Of a stretch of DNA of 64,000 bases, positions 18,289 through 63,411 are shown in pieces. Every line of letters starts with the position of its first letter. The first letter of the stretch is position 1. The notes below the pieces were generated by a model that was not told the origin of the DNA, ran no database searches, and was given only the letters and a program-made list of their open reading frames with translations. A program made the position numbers and the translations under genes. The DNA comes from Chrysaora quinquecirrha (lineage: Eukaryota; Cnidaria; Scyphozoa; Semaeostomeae; Pelagiidae): positions 8,373,119 to 8,437,118 of the forward strand of contig JACTAT010000040.1 in NCBI GenBank assembly GCA_014526335.1. Direction: 5' to 3'.

Positions 18289-20023
18289 ATGGAAGATTCG
18301 CGAAATAAGCGACAGAAGACGAAACTTAGAGATAGAGCAAAGATTTCAAGACTTCAAGACGAAGTAGAGGCCTTGAAGCAGCAGATAATCGCTTTGACGG
18401 CAAAGAAAGAGAAGGAAAGCGATCATCCCATGGGGGAAGAAAAGCCTAAATCGAAAGATCCCAACAATTATTTTGAGGTGAGTTTGATAAGAATTTCAAT
18501 AATAGGCTATATGCGCTAGTCAGCTTTTATGACAGATATTTTTACTTACACATCAGAATTTTAAGTTTTCACGAATTGTACAACATTGGTGACATCGCGG
18601 TAAGACAGAACGTTGGGGAATATTGGGAATACCTGAAAATAAAGATACCTGAGAATCTCTTTTATGCATTAGTACTAACAAAATGCATCATAAACCCCAA
18701 CAATTCGAATGTTCCAGACTTTTTGGAACTGGCATCACCCTAACTCTAACATAGACTCAAAGAACTATGTCGCAAGCGCTAAGTTACATGTTTTGAATGT
18801 ACTTATTTTGCTCCCTTTGTCAAATGTATTTTGTTTTTCCTTTTTATTGACATAAAGAATACCTTCAAAATATTAAGTGTAAAAATTTTCACCATCTACT
18901 TCTATTTTAATTCGATGCAAAGAGTCATTAATACTTTTACCATCTTTGTTTGTAGATTCTTAGGATTCGTAGAAAATTTGAAGCTGATGAAGATTTAAAA
19001 AACGTCTTTCTGCAAAGATGCGTGACAAAGACAAAAAACATCTTTCAACAAATCATGTTCTTTTACGGAATATCTTGCATAGTTGCATAAGGGAGGAAAT
19101 GCATACCGAGCTTAGAAGAAGAGACCGAAGAGACGGAAAGAACTCAGCAAGAAAAGGCGCCAGCCTGTTGAAAGAAACAGCAATGGAAAAAGAATCTATG
19201 GGTAGGAAGAACTTACAAACTTTTTCATTTACATCTCTTGAATTGATTAATAGATCTGCATTCCGTGTGCATGAAAGATCTCTTAAGACCCTTGGCGATA
19301 AGTTGGTGATGCATGTAGAATAATTGCTTTGAAAATAGTTAGATGGTCGAGAAAATATAAAAATTTGATTTAAATCATTGTATTGCCTGTTTATAGATAT
19401 GGCGTCTTTGGCTGAAAAGTATCAGACGCTCCAAAGTGATCTGAAGACCTTGGAAGAAGAAAACAGCAAAATACAGCAAACAAATAAAACCTTGGAGGCA
19501 GATTATGCACGAATGAAAAGTAAGCTACAAGAGTCTCAAGAAATGGTCCAAGACATGGAAAGGCGTGAGAATTCCTCAAATGAGCTATTAGCGCAGCTGC
19601 AGTTTCGATCAGAAATAGAAACTGACAAGCAGAGGTTAGAAATTTTATTCCTGAATGATCAACTTGAAGCAGAGTCCGAAGAAAAATTGGCATTAAAAAA
19701 CCAAATGAAGGTTATGGAGGACAATGCCAAAGATTTGCAGTTGCATATTAGCTAAGGAGCTGCACGAAAAGATTTCTTGGCAAAAGAAACTTAAAGAAGA
19801 AGAAACCCTATGTAAAGAAGAAGCGATTAAAGAGAAGAAAGAGCTCTTTGTCGAAGCTCAAGAGAAAACCAGCAAAATTGAGGAACTTAGGATTCAACTG
19901 GCTGCCAAAAATGGCCAAATATTGAGCTTAGAGGGCCAGGTGATCGCTCAACAAATAACGCTCAATGAAAAGATCGATAAATTGAGCAGAAGAAAGGGTT
20001 GGAGACGATTTAAATGTTGGTGA
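18289..20023 (+). pseudogene. Coiled-coil gene, copy B (two frame-breaking indels)
   Basis: Same three-exon layout as copy A: exon 1 at 18289-18477, exon 2 from 18956 to about 19202, exon 3 from about 19398 to 20023. Exon 1 is intact. In exon 2 one base is missing relative to A and C near 19030, in the AAGACAAAAAACATC run, which shifts the frame. In exon 3 four extra bases near 19750 (within TTAGCTAAGGAG) create a stop after DLQLHIS; the downstream coiled coil continues in another frame to the RRFKCW tail. A canonical AATAAA lies at 20078-20083. Probably a recent pseudogene; a truncated product from exon 1 remains possible. Confidence 0.75.
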
Positions 20024-21056
20024 TAAGTGAAAATTTTGAAACTTAACATTGAGAAAACTGATGATATTAGCTAACTAAATAAACTCCTCATGATGCTATA
20101 CGCACACGATGAATTTTTCACTGCATAAATCTCACCACGTGCCCCTAGCATTGTATATTTGTATTTTCATAAGTGTAGAATGGTTTTATTAATTTACAGC
20201 TTTTATGTGTCAAAAAGTTGTAATTTTCTTCGCTAATTTTCTCTTTTCTGACACGGGTGGCATTGGCAATAACAAACTTTTCACAGCGTAAGGATTTTGT
20301 GCCACTTGTGTGCACGCACTGCCAGCTTTTTACTTGATTTTATCGGTTCTCCGCCGCTTTGGTATTCCTTTCGCTATTTTTTTTGTCTCTTGGTATCCAC
20401 TTGGTTGTTCTTCTGGCCCATTTTCTACTGTTAATTCTAGCAATACTGTTTGTCCTTGCCATTTCAGCTCGCTAACAGCGTCATTCTCTTTTGTTGTCAA
20501 TGTAATCACTTCATTTCGGACCTTGTCTTTCTTTGTTATATTGAGCGTTGATCTTTCCATGCTCATCTGGGAAACGGCTATTACACCATTATATATTCTT
20601 TTCATAGTCCTTTCGCAAATTTCAAATTATATATTCTTTTTATTCATATCTCTGTGTATGCATGTTTTGACCAACATTTGATCAACATTTGACCAACTTT
20701 TTATAATCTACAGACAATCAGGCTGTGTCAGACCACAAACATCCGCCAGTCGCCACGACCCTACCGACATTACTGATATTTTTATATATTTGAACTTGAA
20801 TTTGGTACTAAGTCCTGTATATGTTTTTTTTGAAAAATTTATATCAAGTTGAGTTAACCTCTTAGCAAAATTTGCACCGGATACGTTTTTTGATGCTCAG
20901 GCGACACGTCCCTTCCAGATAAAATAGTTGGGAACAGCTTGTTTGACAAGAGTTGCAGTTGTACGCGTGTTTGTATCAAAGAAGGAGAAACAACAAGCTT
21001 CTTGACAGGCAAGCTTCATGAAAGGCCTCTTGACTTCTGCCTTGACATCTTGGAGT

Positions 21057-22714
21057 TCGCAGCATTACTAGATTAGAACGAGACTGACTCGCATTGATTG
21101 CATTGCATAATTAGCCAATCAAAGTACATTACTTTGAAATATTGCATTCTGATTGGTGACCAAAACTTTGTAGCTCAGTGCGGAAAAATTTTGCTACTTT
21201 CGGCGATCTTTATCAACACGTCCCTGGCTTAAGCGAACAACAACGAGAACTGAGCTTCATGAAATATTATTGAGGAAAAATTACAGACTTTTGCTAACTC
21301 TTGGTTTAAACTTACCACAAGTACCTGTGTTATACTCTTTAAAACTGACACGTGCTCCTATCGAGACTCTTGTTGAAAAACAGTTCCGAAAAAATCAACA
21401 GAGTGGACGACCTCGTGTTGATTTTCTTAAGCGAAATAACAATATTGCTGGGCCTAATGGCTTCAGACTCTAGTTACTGTAAGGCATCAAAGCAACATTA
21501 TGATTCGGTTATTCCTAATCAAAATGGCAACAAAAGACTTACCAGCATTTCAGTTATATAATTTTCAGTTAAAGTAGAAAGAAATAAGTTCTAACTGCAT
21601 AAATTTGCACCTCTTCTGTGCATTTTGGATGAAAGAAACCACCATTCCAATTTTGCTTGTTGCCATGCAATAGAACGTTGGACCGGTTTCGCTTCCATGA
21701 AATAATATAACTGCATTAAATAAAGCTGATGGGCTTGAGACAATAGCTATTGTTTGATTATAAGATATTCACTTCTGTTTTGGCGGGAACTTCAATTATT
21801 TGCTCTGGCTTATAGTTATGACTGCATTCAGGAGCCACTTTTCAACCACCAGTTTCTCTAAACGAAGGAGCTGTCTAGATAATGCTGACGGGGATGTCGA
21901 ATAACATTTATGTCGAATATGTCTAATAATATTTGATAAAAATGCGCAAAAATTCATCTACATGTATCGAGTCAAGAGGATAAGAGGGTGTAGGGCAGAT
22001 TCGATTTAGTTTTCTTTGCTTTAGACACGTAAGCTTTTCCAGCTTTTTCTTTCTATCACGGCATCATTCAGAAGGAGGTTTTCGCAAAACCTACGACATT
22101 AACGTAGCTGCTATTCACATTGAAAGAGATAGGATAAAAGGTAAAAGACTAATGCACATAATTATGTTACATACAATGGTATTTAAAAAGTATACTAAAC
22201 AAAAACATATGATGGGTGTAACTAAGGCACTATTTACACTACCCCAAAATGCTGTCGCTGCTTTTTATGATTTTCCTACCGTCATAACATTTTGCCGCAG
22301 TTACACACGTCAACAGCCCCATGGTTTTCATTGCGATCATTGCAGTTACATTGAGACGCTACGGCGACCCGTTTGCAGATTTGCTACGCATTTCTTTCAT
22401 GATAAAATCGGAAAAAAAGTTTCGTAGCGTCATATATCGGATTGGCATGATTGCGCTGTGTCGTAGCGTCGTGTCTTGATTTTCTTATCACCTACAGAGC
22501 ACAATGATTTTCAAGACGACTTGCTGAGCGTCTTATACCGGATTGAATCGTCCTAGTGTAACTGAAAACCCTAACAGGAACAAAATTCAAGATGCAACGA
22601 GGTATGCCGCCATAACTGGATTTTGTTACTGGGGACGTGTCGCCCGACTCGGTATACATTTTCACGATTTGGGTATAAGGACGGTCTCTGTTTTCACAAT
22701 TTTGGTATACGGAA
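21057..22714. other. Spacer between inverted copies B and C
   Basis: About 1.65 kb with no recognisable gene. The ORFs present (for example 21270-21473, 22152-22427) show no known motif. Confidence 0.4.
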
Positions 22715-23410
22715 CGACGGAAGTCAAGAGGCCTGTCAAGAAGCTTGCCTGTCAAGAGGCTTGTTGTTTCTCCTTCTTTGATACAAACATGCGTACAACT
22801 GCAACCCTTGTCAAACAAGCTGTTCCCAACGTTTTTATCCGGAGGGGACGTGTCGCCTGAGCTTCAAAAAACGTATCTGATGCAAATTTTGCTAAGAGGT
22901 TAACTCAACTTGATATCAATTTTTCGAAAAAACGTATACCTGACTTTGCACCAAATTCTGTAAGCGAGCTGAAATGGCAGGGACATACAGTATTGCTAGA
23001 TAAACAGGAGAAAATGGGCCAGAAGAACAACCAAGTGGACACCTAGAGACAAAAATAAATAGCGAAAGGAATACCAAAGCAGAGGAGAACCAATGACATC
23101 GAGTAAAAAGCTGGCAGTGCGTGTACACAAGTGGCACAAAATCCTTACGCTTTGAAAAGTTTATTATTGCCAATGCCACCCGTGTCAGAAAAGAGAAAAT
23201 TAGCGAAGAAAATTACAATGGTTCGACACACAAAGCTGTAAATTAATAAAACCATTCTACACTTATGAAAATACAAATATACAATGCTAGGGGCACGTGG
23301 TGAGATTTATGCAGTGAAAAATTCATCTTGTGCGTATAGCATAATGAGAAGTTTATTTAATTAGCTAATATTATCAGTATTTCAATGTTAAGTTTCAAAA
23401 TTTTCACTTA

Positions 23411-24954
23411 TCACCAACATTTAAATCGTCTCCAACCCTTTCTTCTGTTCAATTTATCGATCTTTTCATTGAGCGTTATTTGTTGAGCGATCACCTGGCC
23501 CTCTAAGCTCAATATTTGGTCATTCATTGAATCAAGCTGAATCCTAAGTTCCTCAATTATGCTGGTTTTCTCTTGAACTTCGACAAAGAACTCTTTCTTC
23601 TCTTTAATCGCTTCTTCTTTACACAGGGTTTCTTCTTCCTTAAGCTTCTTTTGCCAAGAAATCTCTTCGTGCAGCTCCTTAATATGCAACTGCAAATCCT
23701 TGGCATTGTCTTCCATAACCTTCAGTTTGTTTTTTAATGCCAATTTTTCTTCGGACTCTGCTTCAAGTTGATCATTCAGGAATAAAATTTCTAACCCCTG
23801 CTTGTCAGTTTCTATTCCGATCGAAACTGCAACTGCGCTAATAGCTCATTTGAGGAATTCTCACGCCTTTTCAAATCTTGGACCATTTCTTGAGACGCTT
23901 GCAGCTTACTTTTCGTTCGTGCATAATCTGCCTCCAAGGTTTTATTTGCTTGCTGTATGTTGCTGTTTTCTTCTTCCAAGGTCTTCAGATCACTTTGGAG
24001 TGTCTGATACTTTTCGGCCAAAGACGCCATATCTATAAATAGGCAATGCAATGATTTAAATCAATTTTTTTATATTTTCTCGACCATCTAACTATTTTTG
24101 AAGCAATTATTCTACATGTATCCCCAACTTATCACCAAGAGTTTTAACAGATCTTTCAAACGCGTGGAGTGCAGTTCTATTAATCAATTCAAGAGATATA
24201 AATGAAAAAGTTTATCAGTTCTTCCTACCCATAGATTCTTTTTCCATTGCTGTTTCTTTCAACAGGTTGACGCCTTTTCTTGCTGAGTTCTTTCCGTCTC
24301 TTCGGTCTCTTCTAAGCTCATTATGCATTTCCTCCGTTATGCAACTATGCAAGATATTCCGTAAAAGAACATGATTCGTTGAAAGATATTTCTTTGTCCT
24401 TGTCGCGCATCTTTGCAGAAAGACGTTTTTTAATTCTTCATCAGCTTCAAATCTTCTACGAATCCTGAGAATCTACAAAAACATAAAAACAAAGTATGCA
24501 GTTCCAAACAGTCTGTAATATTCGTATTGTTGGGGGATTTATGATGCATTATGTTAGTACTAATGCATAAACGTGATTTTCAGGTATCTTTTTGTGATGT
24601 TTTTCCACTTCCGAGCCCAATATTCCCCTACGTTCTGTCTTACCGCGGTGTCACCTCACCAATGTTTGTACAATTCGTGAAAGGTTCTGATGTGTAAGTA
24701 AAAATGTCTGTCATAAAAGCCGACTAGTGCATATAGCCTATTATTGAAATTCTCATCAAACTAACCTCAATATAATTGTTGGGATTTTTCGATTTAGGCT
24801 TTTCTTCCCCCATGGGATGATCGCTTTCCTTCTCTTTCTTTGCCGTCAAAGCGGTTATCTGCTGCTTCAAGGCCTCTACTTCGTCTTGAAGACATAAAAT
24901 CTTAGCTCTATCTCTAAGTTTCGTCTTCTGTCGCTTATATCGCGAATCTTCCAT
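23411..24954 (-). pseudogene. Coiled-coil gene, copy C (single-base deletion)
   Basis: Exons 24954-24766, 24472-24229 and 24032-23411, with boundaries identical in layout to copy A (first exon 189 bp, second 244 bp). Exons 1 and 2 are open. In exon 3 one A is missing in the CGATCGGAATAG stretch near 23815 relative to A and B. This brings a TAG at 23812-23814 into frame after LLAQLQFRSE, removing roughly the last 130 residues. Downstream coding remains highly similar to A in the shifted frame, so the lesion is recent or a sequence error. AATAAA is present (TTTATT on the plus strand at 23352-23357). Confidence 0.75.
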
Positions 24955-25096
24955 CTTGAGAATCGATATAAAATCACAATATATATTCAAATCAGGAAAA
25001 CACTACAGCCAATGTAACCACTGGTCAGTAAAATTCATAAATGAGTGTTTAAATCGATAGCCAGAATCGTATCACTTGTGTCTTCAAATTTGATTG

Positions 25097-25131
25097 TGAC
25101 GTCACACATTATTAAAGTCAGTTCGACGTCA
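25097..25131. promoter_or_regulatory. Paired CRE-like sites upstream of copy C
   Basis: TGACGTCA at 25097-25104 and GACGTCA at 25125-25131, at the same position and spacing as in copy A. Confidence 0.4.
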
Positions 25132-25384
25132 CAATATGCGATGAAGACTTGGCTACTCGTTGATCTACATCACAATCGATGTATGAATATGTTAAGTATA
25201 CATATGCACTATATATTTACATATATATAGTATTAATGTAAAGGACATCAGCATCTCCTGCAGAGTGATAAAATCACTAAACAGGGTTGAAGAGATGATA
25301 AGAGTTTTTTGATTTCTCTCTTTTCTCTCAATTATATAAAGTATTAATCCATAATTTTTTGTTGATAAACTATAATGTTCTTCA

Positions 25385-25760
25385 ACTTATTTTTTCTGCC
25401 AAACTACAATTCAGGCACAGCAATGCTGCAAAACTACAAATCCATGCAGGTTAGTGATAAAAACTACAATACAAGCACAATAATATAGTGCTACAAAACT
25501 ATGGTACACAGATCTGTGTTATAAAACTTATATACAAGCAAAGTAGTACAAAACTACGATACAAGCACAGGCAGTGGTGCAAAACAACGTAACAGTCATA
25601 GCAGTGCTACAAAACTAATTTCAATGCAAACATGCGCTAAAGAACGCCATGGCAAGCAGAGCAGTGTTGTAAAAGTAAGATTAAAGCAATACAGTGCTAT
25701 ATAACTACATCCCAAGCACAGCAGTGCTAATAATCTACGATGCAAGTGTGCTATATACTC
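25385..25760. repeat. Degenerate tandem repeat of about 30 bp, copy C flank
   Basis: Ten or more imperfect units of the type AAAACTACGATACAAGC plus ACAGCAGTGCT. Longer than the array in copy A. Units vary in length (27-34 bp) and sequence. Confidence 0.6.
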
Positions 25761-27108
25761 CAATTTAAGCACTGGAACTTCGACGCTACGACAGCGAATT
25801 GGAGATGGCGGCTGATAGTTTAAAGCCATGTGGCTTACGAGTGGATATTTTCATTTGGATATCTTGGATATTTGGATATACAATGTTGCACGCAATCGTA
25901 CCAGTGTGACATTAAAGGAGGAAGAACTATAACCTTCGCAGGCACGTTCCAGGATCTGACCTACCTCGTTTAGCAGTTTTAATAGCTATTGTATACTCTA
26001 ATGGAAGAAAATATCGTGGGATGAAATTATCGCGTTTTTGCGTTTTTGGTCTAAATTCGCGAACCTTCATTGTGCGGAACTTTGCAAAATACAAAATTCG
26101 CGAAAGTTAATTCCATCAAAAACTTCTTTGAACAAGAGATTCGAGAATTTTTATCACGGAAAAAAATTCCAAAAACTTTGATCAGTTTTACAAAGCAATT
26201 TCATGTTTAATACTCATGGAGTGTTTAGATGTCATTAAAAATCTTTCTAGTTTCATTAAAAAGTCATATTTGCTGGCGTTGGTCCCCATGTACGTCTGCG
26301 AAATGCGAAAGTTTTTTCCTGTGAAACTTCCCATTTTTCCTGATTCGCGAAATTTCTACAATTTTTGCCTTATAGTCGGGTACCTGCATTTCCTTTGTAT
26401 TGGTAATCAGTTTAAAGGGTACCAAAGGAGATCGATGGAGCCCCGGAGCCCATCGTTTTTACAGCAAGGAGCTCAGGAGCTCACAAATTTCCCACTGCTT
26501 GTAACAGGAGACAATTTTTCCCTAAATTTGAAAGTCCGCACCTCGAAAAAGGTTTCTGAACAAATTCATCCTTTTCAAAACCAAAATCTCCTTAATTTTC
26601 CATTGTAGACACTATTTCGTCATACCTTTCGAGGTTTTCGGCTGAAATCAGTTTAATCTAGGGCATCCTTTTTCTGGGCCTTCCTTCTTTTCATGAACAA
26701 CGATAATTTTCCATTTTCCTTGCCTGGCACGAACTGTACCCGGAAAATAACTAATCCGCATCCAAAAAGAATTTTGCAGGGACATTTATTTTTCTACCAC
26801 CTCCAGTCACCAAAAGTTGCAACTTGCAACTTGATAAGCCTAATTAAGGCAAAGTAATTCCCTTTATCAAAAAGCGTGTTTGCTATAGTGGCGCATGAGA
26901 CTAACTTGTGGGTCAAAATTTGGTGTCGTTGCATCGCGGTCGGCTCATTCGATCAAGACACGAATCGTGATGATGGAACATTTCAATGTTGATATAAAAA
27001 CACAATGAATCTCTTTACTTAAGTTAAAGAATTACAAGTAAGACGTCAATCATGTAAAAATACTTCTTGAATAATAAAATGCTATTTAAAAAATGTTGTA
27101 TTGTCAAT
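25761..27108. other. Region between copy C and the ABCC4 3' end
   Basis: No gene recognised. The ORF at 26216-26608 spans duplicated flank and has no known motif. The last 100 bp before 27109 should hold the ABCC4 3' UTR; no exact AATAAA on the minus strand was seen. Confidence 0.4.
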
Positions 27109-59735
<32,627 letters not shown>

Positions 59736-60038
59736 AATGCTTAATGTTCAACTAGAAATTGAAAATAAAAGGAATAAAAAAATCTGCAAAAACTGTGAAA
59801 TATAATTTTCATTTTGCATCACAATTTTGCAGTAGTGTGGATCATCGGATGCAAGCATCTTTATTTCATAATTGCTACTATTTTAATTGATCGAATTCCT
59901 TTACTAGAATCTCTACGTCTGTACTCCAGCGGAACTGGTAATTACTAGCCTTCCACACACAGTAGCCTAAAATCAAAAACTAAAATATTTGGTGCATTGT
60001 ATTAGACTTTGGATTTAAACTTAAGCTGAGACTTGTTA
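59736..60038. promoter_or_regulatory. Region upstream of the ABCC4 start codon
   Basis: Should hold the ABCC4 5' UTR or promoter. No clear TATA or initiator recognised. Confidence 0.3.
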
Positions 60039-60381
60039 GGCCCCGTTTACTCGAGGCCGGATCGATTTGAATCCGAAACAAAATTGACACGGATACGCTT
60101 CCCGTTTACACGAGACTAAGCAATCAGCATCAAAATCAATACGGATAGTAAGATCAATTTTGATCTTTCTAGCGAGACGTTTTCAAAGTGATCCGGTCTA
60201 AATCTGTAAACTGCCAATCCGGCTTACTTTTGATCCGTTTATTTCATGCCAATCCACGCTTGTGTAAACGAAAAGCCTATCAGTAACATATGTAGTGGAG
60301 CTCCATGTAAAGGCATAGGCAACCAATCCGTATCACTTTTGATATGGATCAAAAGTGAACCGGTCTCATGTAAATGGTGCC
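60039..60381. mobile_element. 343-bp Harbinger-type MITE with TTA target duplication
   Basis: TTA at 60036-60038 and 60382-60384. Termini GGCCCCGTTTACTCGAGGCC and, reverse complemented, GGCACCATTTACATGAGACC. Several GATCAAAATTGAT-like and CCGGAT words inside. The 3-bp TTA target and GGCC-type ends fit PIF/Harbinger. No ORF. Confidence 0.7.
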
Positions 60382-60384
60382 TTA

Positions 60385-63058
60385 ATATTCAAGGGTTTTA
60401 GACAAATTTGGACATAGAAGTCGTGGTATAGAGAGGCCCCCACGGGGTGCGAAGTAACACAAATTATTAGACGATTGGCACAATCACATGCAATCAATCA
60501 CTTCAAGTGCTCAATCAATCGCATGTAATCCGCCATTACATACAATCAGCACACAAATTGAAAGCGTTTCTCGTGATTTCGTGAAATCAGAAACGTGAAT
60601 GCGTGAATTCGTGAATCCAAGCTCCAGCATGTCGGTTAAAATGCCTTGGTACGAACATTGTCAACTAGCTATATTTTTTCATTCTTGCCTGTAACAACTC
60701 AACAAGCCCCTAAAACCTTGATCTTCTGCCTTCCCTGTTACAAACTTGCCGTGGAAAGAGTTTTCAAAACCGATCCTTTAGATAAAGCCATGTGATTAAG
60801 CAACCTAATTAAATAGATCTGGCTCAAAATATCAGACAGTCGGCATCGGTCTGCAATCACAGCAGCTGCAAGTTTTCTTATATGCTGCTTGTCTATGAAA
60901 ATCTGAGATCTTGTCTGCCTTCGTTTGGGATGGTGACTGTCATTCTAAGCCAGTGCTCTTATGTATCGCGGCAGAAACAAACTAAATCGCCGTATATATT
61001 TCACTCCCAGGTCATTAGCATGCATCTTTGTATAATGCTACACTTTTTAGAATCATCATAACAAAATCTTATGACCAGTTGGTCAGCGAATATCATTTAA
61101 TTTAGTACCGTATTCATTGTTTTCTCGTTTGATATTCATATCAACCTTCGATTTCGTGTTCATGGCGAATTCTTTAGCAAATATATTTTGAATCATATTC
61201 ATAGCTACCTATTTTTACAACGGCATTAGTTAGCAATTTCATTTCAATCGGAATCCTTGGCAAATTTGTCCCAAAACCGTGTTATTTCCCCACCTCTTGG
61301 ATAATTATCCTTCATGCCGCATTTTTCTTACCTAGAGGAACATCGCTTCACCACCGGCCAAGTCTCAAAACCAACATTTTTAGAACGGACTTTTAATGAA
61401 CCGTCGGTTTCTTTGAAATAAAAAAATACCTACTGTACTAATATTTCAGACCTTGGAGCAGAATCAGTTGAAATGACAGCGGCAGCATACAGAACTTGAT
61501 GGCAGGAACGCAACGCAAAATATCTTGAGTTCTTCAGCTAAAAATGTGATAATGTTATGAATCTCGGTCTTGTAATCTTCAGTAGATCGTAACATGAGAA
61601 ACATCGACCTCAAAATAATATGAATGATAAGTCTGTAAGATTAAGTAGAAAAAATTAACATTTATTGGAGATTCTTTTATTCTTTGATACAGTTGACCAA
61701 TTCATTTTTACCTAACTTCTGATTACATAGAATTCAAGAGACAAATGAACTAAAGAATTAATGAAGTATGTATATCAAGCTCTTTTTTATTCGTTAAAGT
61801 CATAAAATAATATTAAGTACATTGTTATGCAAATTTGCCAAGTTAGTGTTAGTACTAGTGTTTTGTTGAATTCATTACGTGGCTGGAATATTATTATATA
61901 ATTCATTACGTGGCTGGAATAAGTGGAGGATGAAATTTCATGCTTAATGCTTGGTCACTCGCAAACAAACCTGAAAATGCTAACCCATCGATGTCGCAAT
62001 ATGCATTGCATCAAGCTTTAGTCATTTTAGCATATTTTTATGTTGTTTTTGTCATGGCGAATATCTTGAAGTAAACTTGGAAGGTCTTCTTAATGAAAAG
62101 TTGCCGCATTTTAATATAGCAAACCCTTAATGCGACCGTACTGGTCTATAAATAATAATACTACATACGTTTCTATCCACGCTCAGCACAAGGTAAATCG
62201 GGATGCGATTCTCGCTAGGTGCTTGTAAACAATTTTTTTGCTTTGCTTATTATTCTGGGCTTCTAAATCTCTTGAAACTCTAAACTATGGCCAAGTTTCT
62301 GAAACTGAAGACCTCGCATTTTAAGTAAGCTTAGTTCTGACGCTTGAAAGTAGCTAGTTTCTGAAAATAGTCTGCAGCTTAAAATTGCGCAACTTTGAAC
62401 ATTATTTTGAATCATAAATTCATCAATGATGGAGATTCTGAACGAAAACAGGTTTCAAGAATCGCTAGTTTGTCGGTAAATGATGAATCGATAAAGTAAA
62501 ATATAAAAGCTTGCTAACGGCTCTTTAGAAGGTCATAAAATATGCAGCATGTGCTCATGTTTCTTATAGCACCCTGCTCTATGAGCTGTGACAAACTTTA
62601 CATGTTTTTTGTTAAGGAAATTTTGGTCTAAGCTCGTACTCGAGCTCCTTATATCACTGCTTGCCTTTTCTAACTTCAAATATAAATGGAATCTTTTGGG
62701 AAAGTACGATGAAAAACAAATTGATATGAGGTAATTTCGCTGCATAAATTGTCTTGGGAAAAGTTATTTTAAATTTTGGGACATTTCAGCCTCTAGTTCT
62801 ATACAAAAGTATTCTTTATAAAAACGTATACAGCATAAAATAACCACAGATGATTTTCCATTCAGCGTACTAAGGGGAGGTTATAATTAAAAAAGCAACA
62901 ACACAGAAATCTTTTATTTTGTCTTGAAATTTCGAATTGAGTATTCCAAAATACAAGCTTGTATATTTTGTAACTATATCATATTTCATAGAACAGCAAA
63001 CAAATTTTAATCTTGATAGCATGAAAAGCTTCATCACGACGATTGCTTTGCTTGCATT
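60385..63058. other. Intergenic region between ABCC4 and the second astacin exon
   Basis: No gene recognised. Contains a relative of the 14699 MITE at about 60555-60800 (GTGATTTCGTGAAATCAG, GAATGCGTGAATTCGTGAATCC) and a tandem doubling of AATTCATTACGTGGCTGGAA at about 61869-61920. Confidence 0.45.
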
Positions 63059-63411
63059 TTAGTCACATCTTCTGCCTTTTTCGTCATCTGGTTTCTTGTT
63101 TCCACCATTTTCAATCCTGCGTTTCTCTCTTCTTCCATAAAATTGGCTGACTGTTTCATTTCTTGGGAGATTTGCTCTTTTAACAAAGGTAATCTTTGGA
63201 CAATTGTAGAGAATTCTCACTTGCTTGATGTCGGAGTCGACAAAACCATCTCTATGTCCAGTTTCTACACCTCCTGTATCTCCAATGGATTCCAATGTAT
63301 TAGATCCGTCCTTTGTAAATTCATTTAGTCGATAGTGCATCAGACTGCCGTAGTTATATGGAATTCCAAGATTTGTCTGGTGGTGTTCAATCGCAAATGC
63401 TGCTCTGAATT
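63059..63411 (-). pseudogene. Astacin-family metalloprotease, orphan last exon, second copy
   Basis: An acceptor at 63414-63412 opens a phase-1 exon: EFRAAFAIEHHQTNLGIPYN, YGSLMHYRLNEFT (Met-turn SLMHY), VETGHRDGFVDSDIKQVRIL, YNCPK, then a tail to the stop at 63059. Compared with the exon at 14082-14455 one extra base in the ACCTTTGTT stretch near 63187 shifts the tail. In the alternative frame the tail matches its relative closely (KEQISQEMKQSANF, NAGLKMVETRNQM). So this copy is either damaged or has gained a new tail. No HEXXH exon is visible between 63412 and 64000; it may lie beyond the right edge. Confidence 0.7.

Larger units (their letters stand above)
16560..21056 (+). repeat. Segmental duplication copy B (inverted relative to A and C)
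   Basis: Plus-strand counterpart of A and C. Its upstream flank (16560-16617 and 17925-18288) matches the reverse complement of A and C. A 1305-bp element replaces about 230 bp of the flank present in A and C. The 3' flank reaches about 21056, sharing with C the segment around TCTTGACAGGCAAGCTTC. With copy C it makes an inverted repeat with a spacer of about 1.65 kb. Confidence 0.85.
22715..26330 (-). repeat. Segmental duplication copy C
   Basis: Same orientation as A. Homology covers the 3' flank, gene, CRE-bearing upstream region, the 30-bp tandem array and, after a private block of about 590 bp, a segment at 26170-26330. That last segment matches A's 13050-13230 (CTAGTTTCATTAAAAAGTCA and onward). 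Confidence 0.85.

Noticed and set aside
25385..25760. CRISPR-like array
   Set aside because: Eukaryotic context; units are degenerate and contiguous with no constant spacers.
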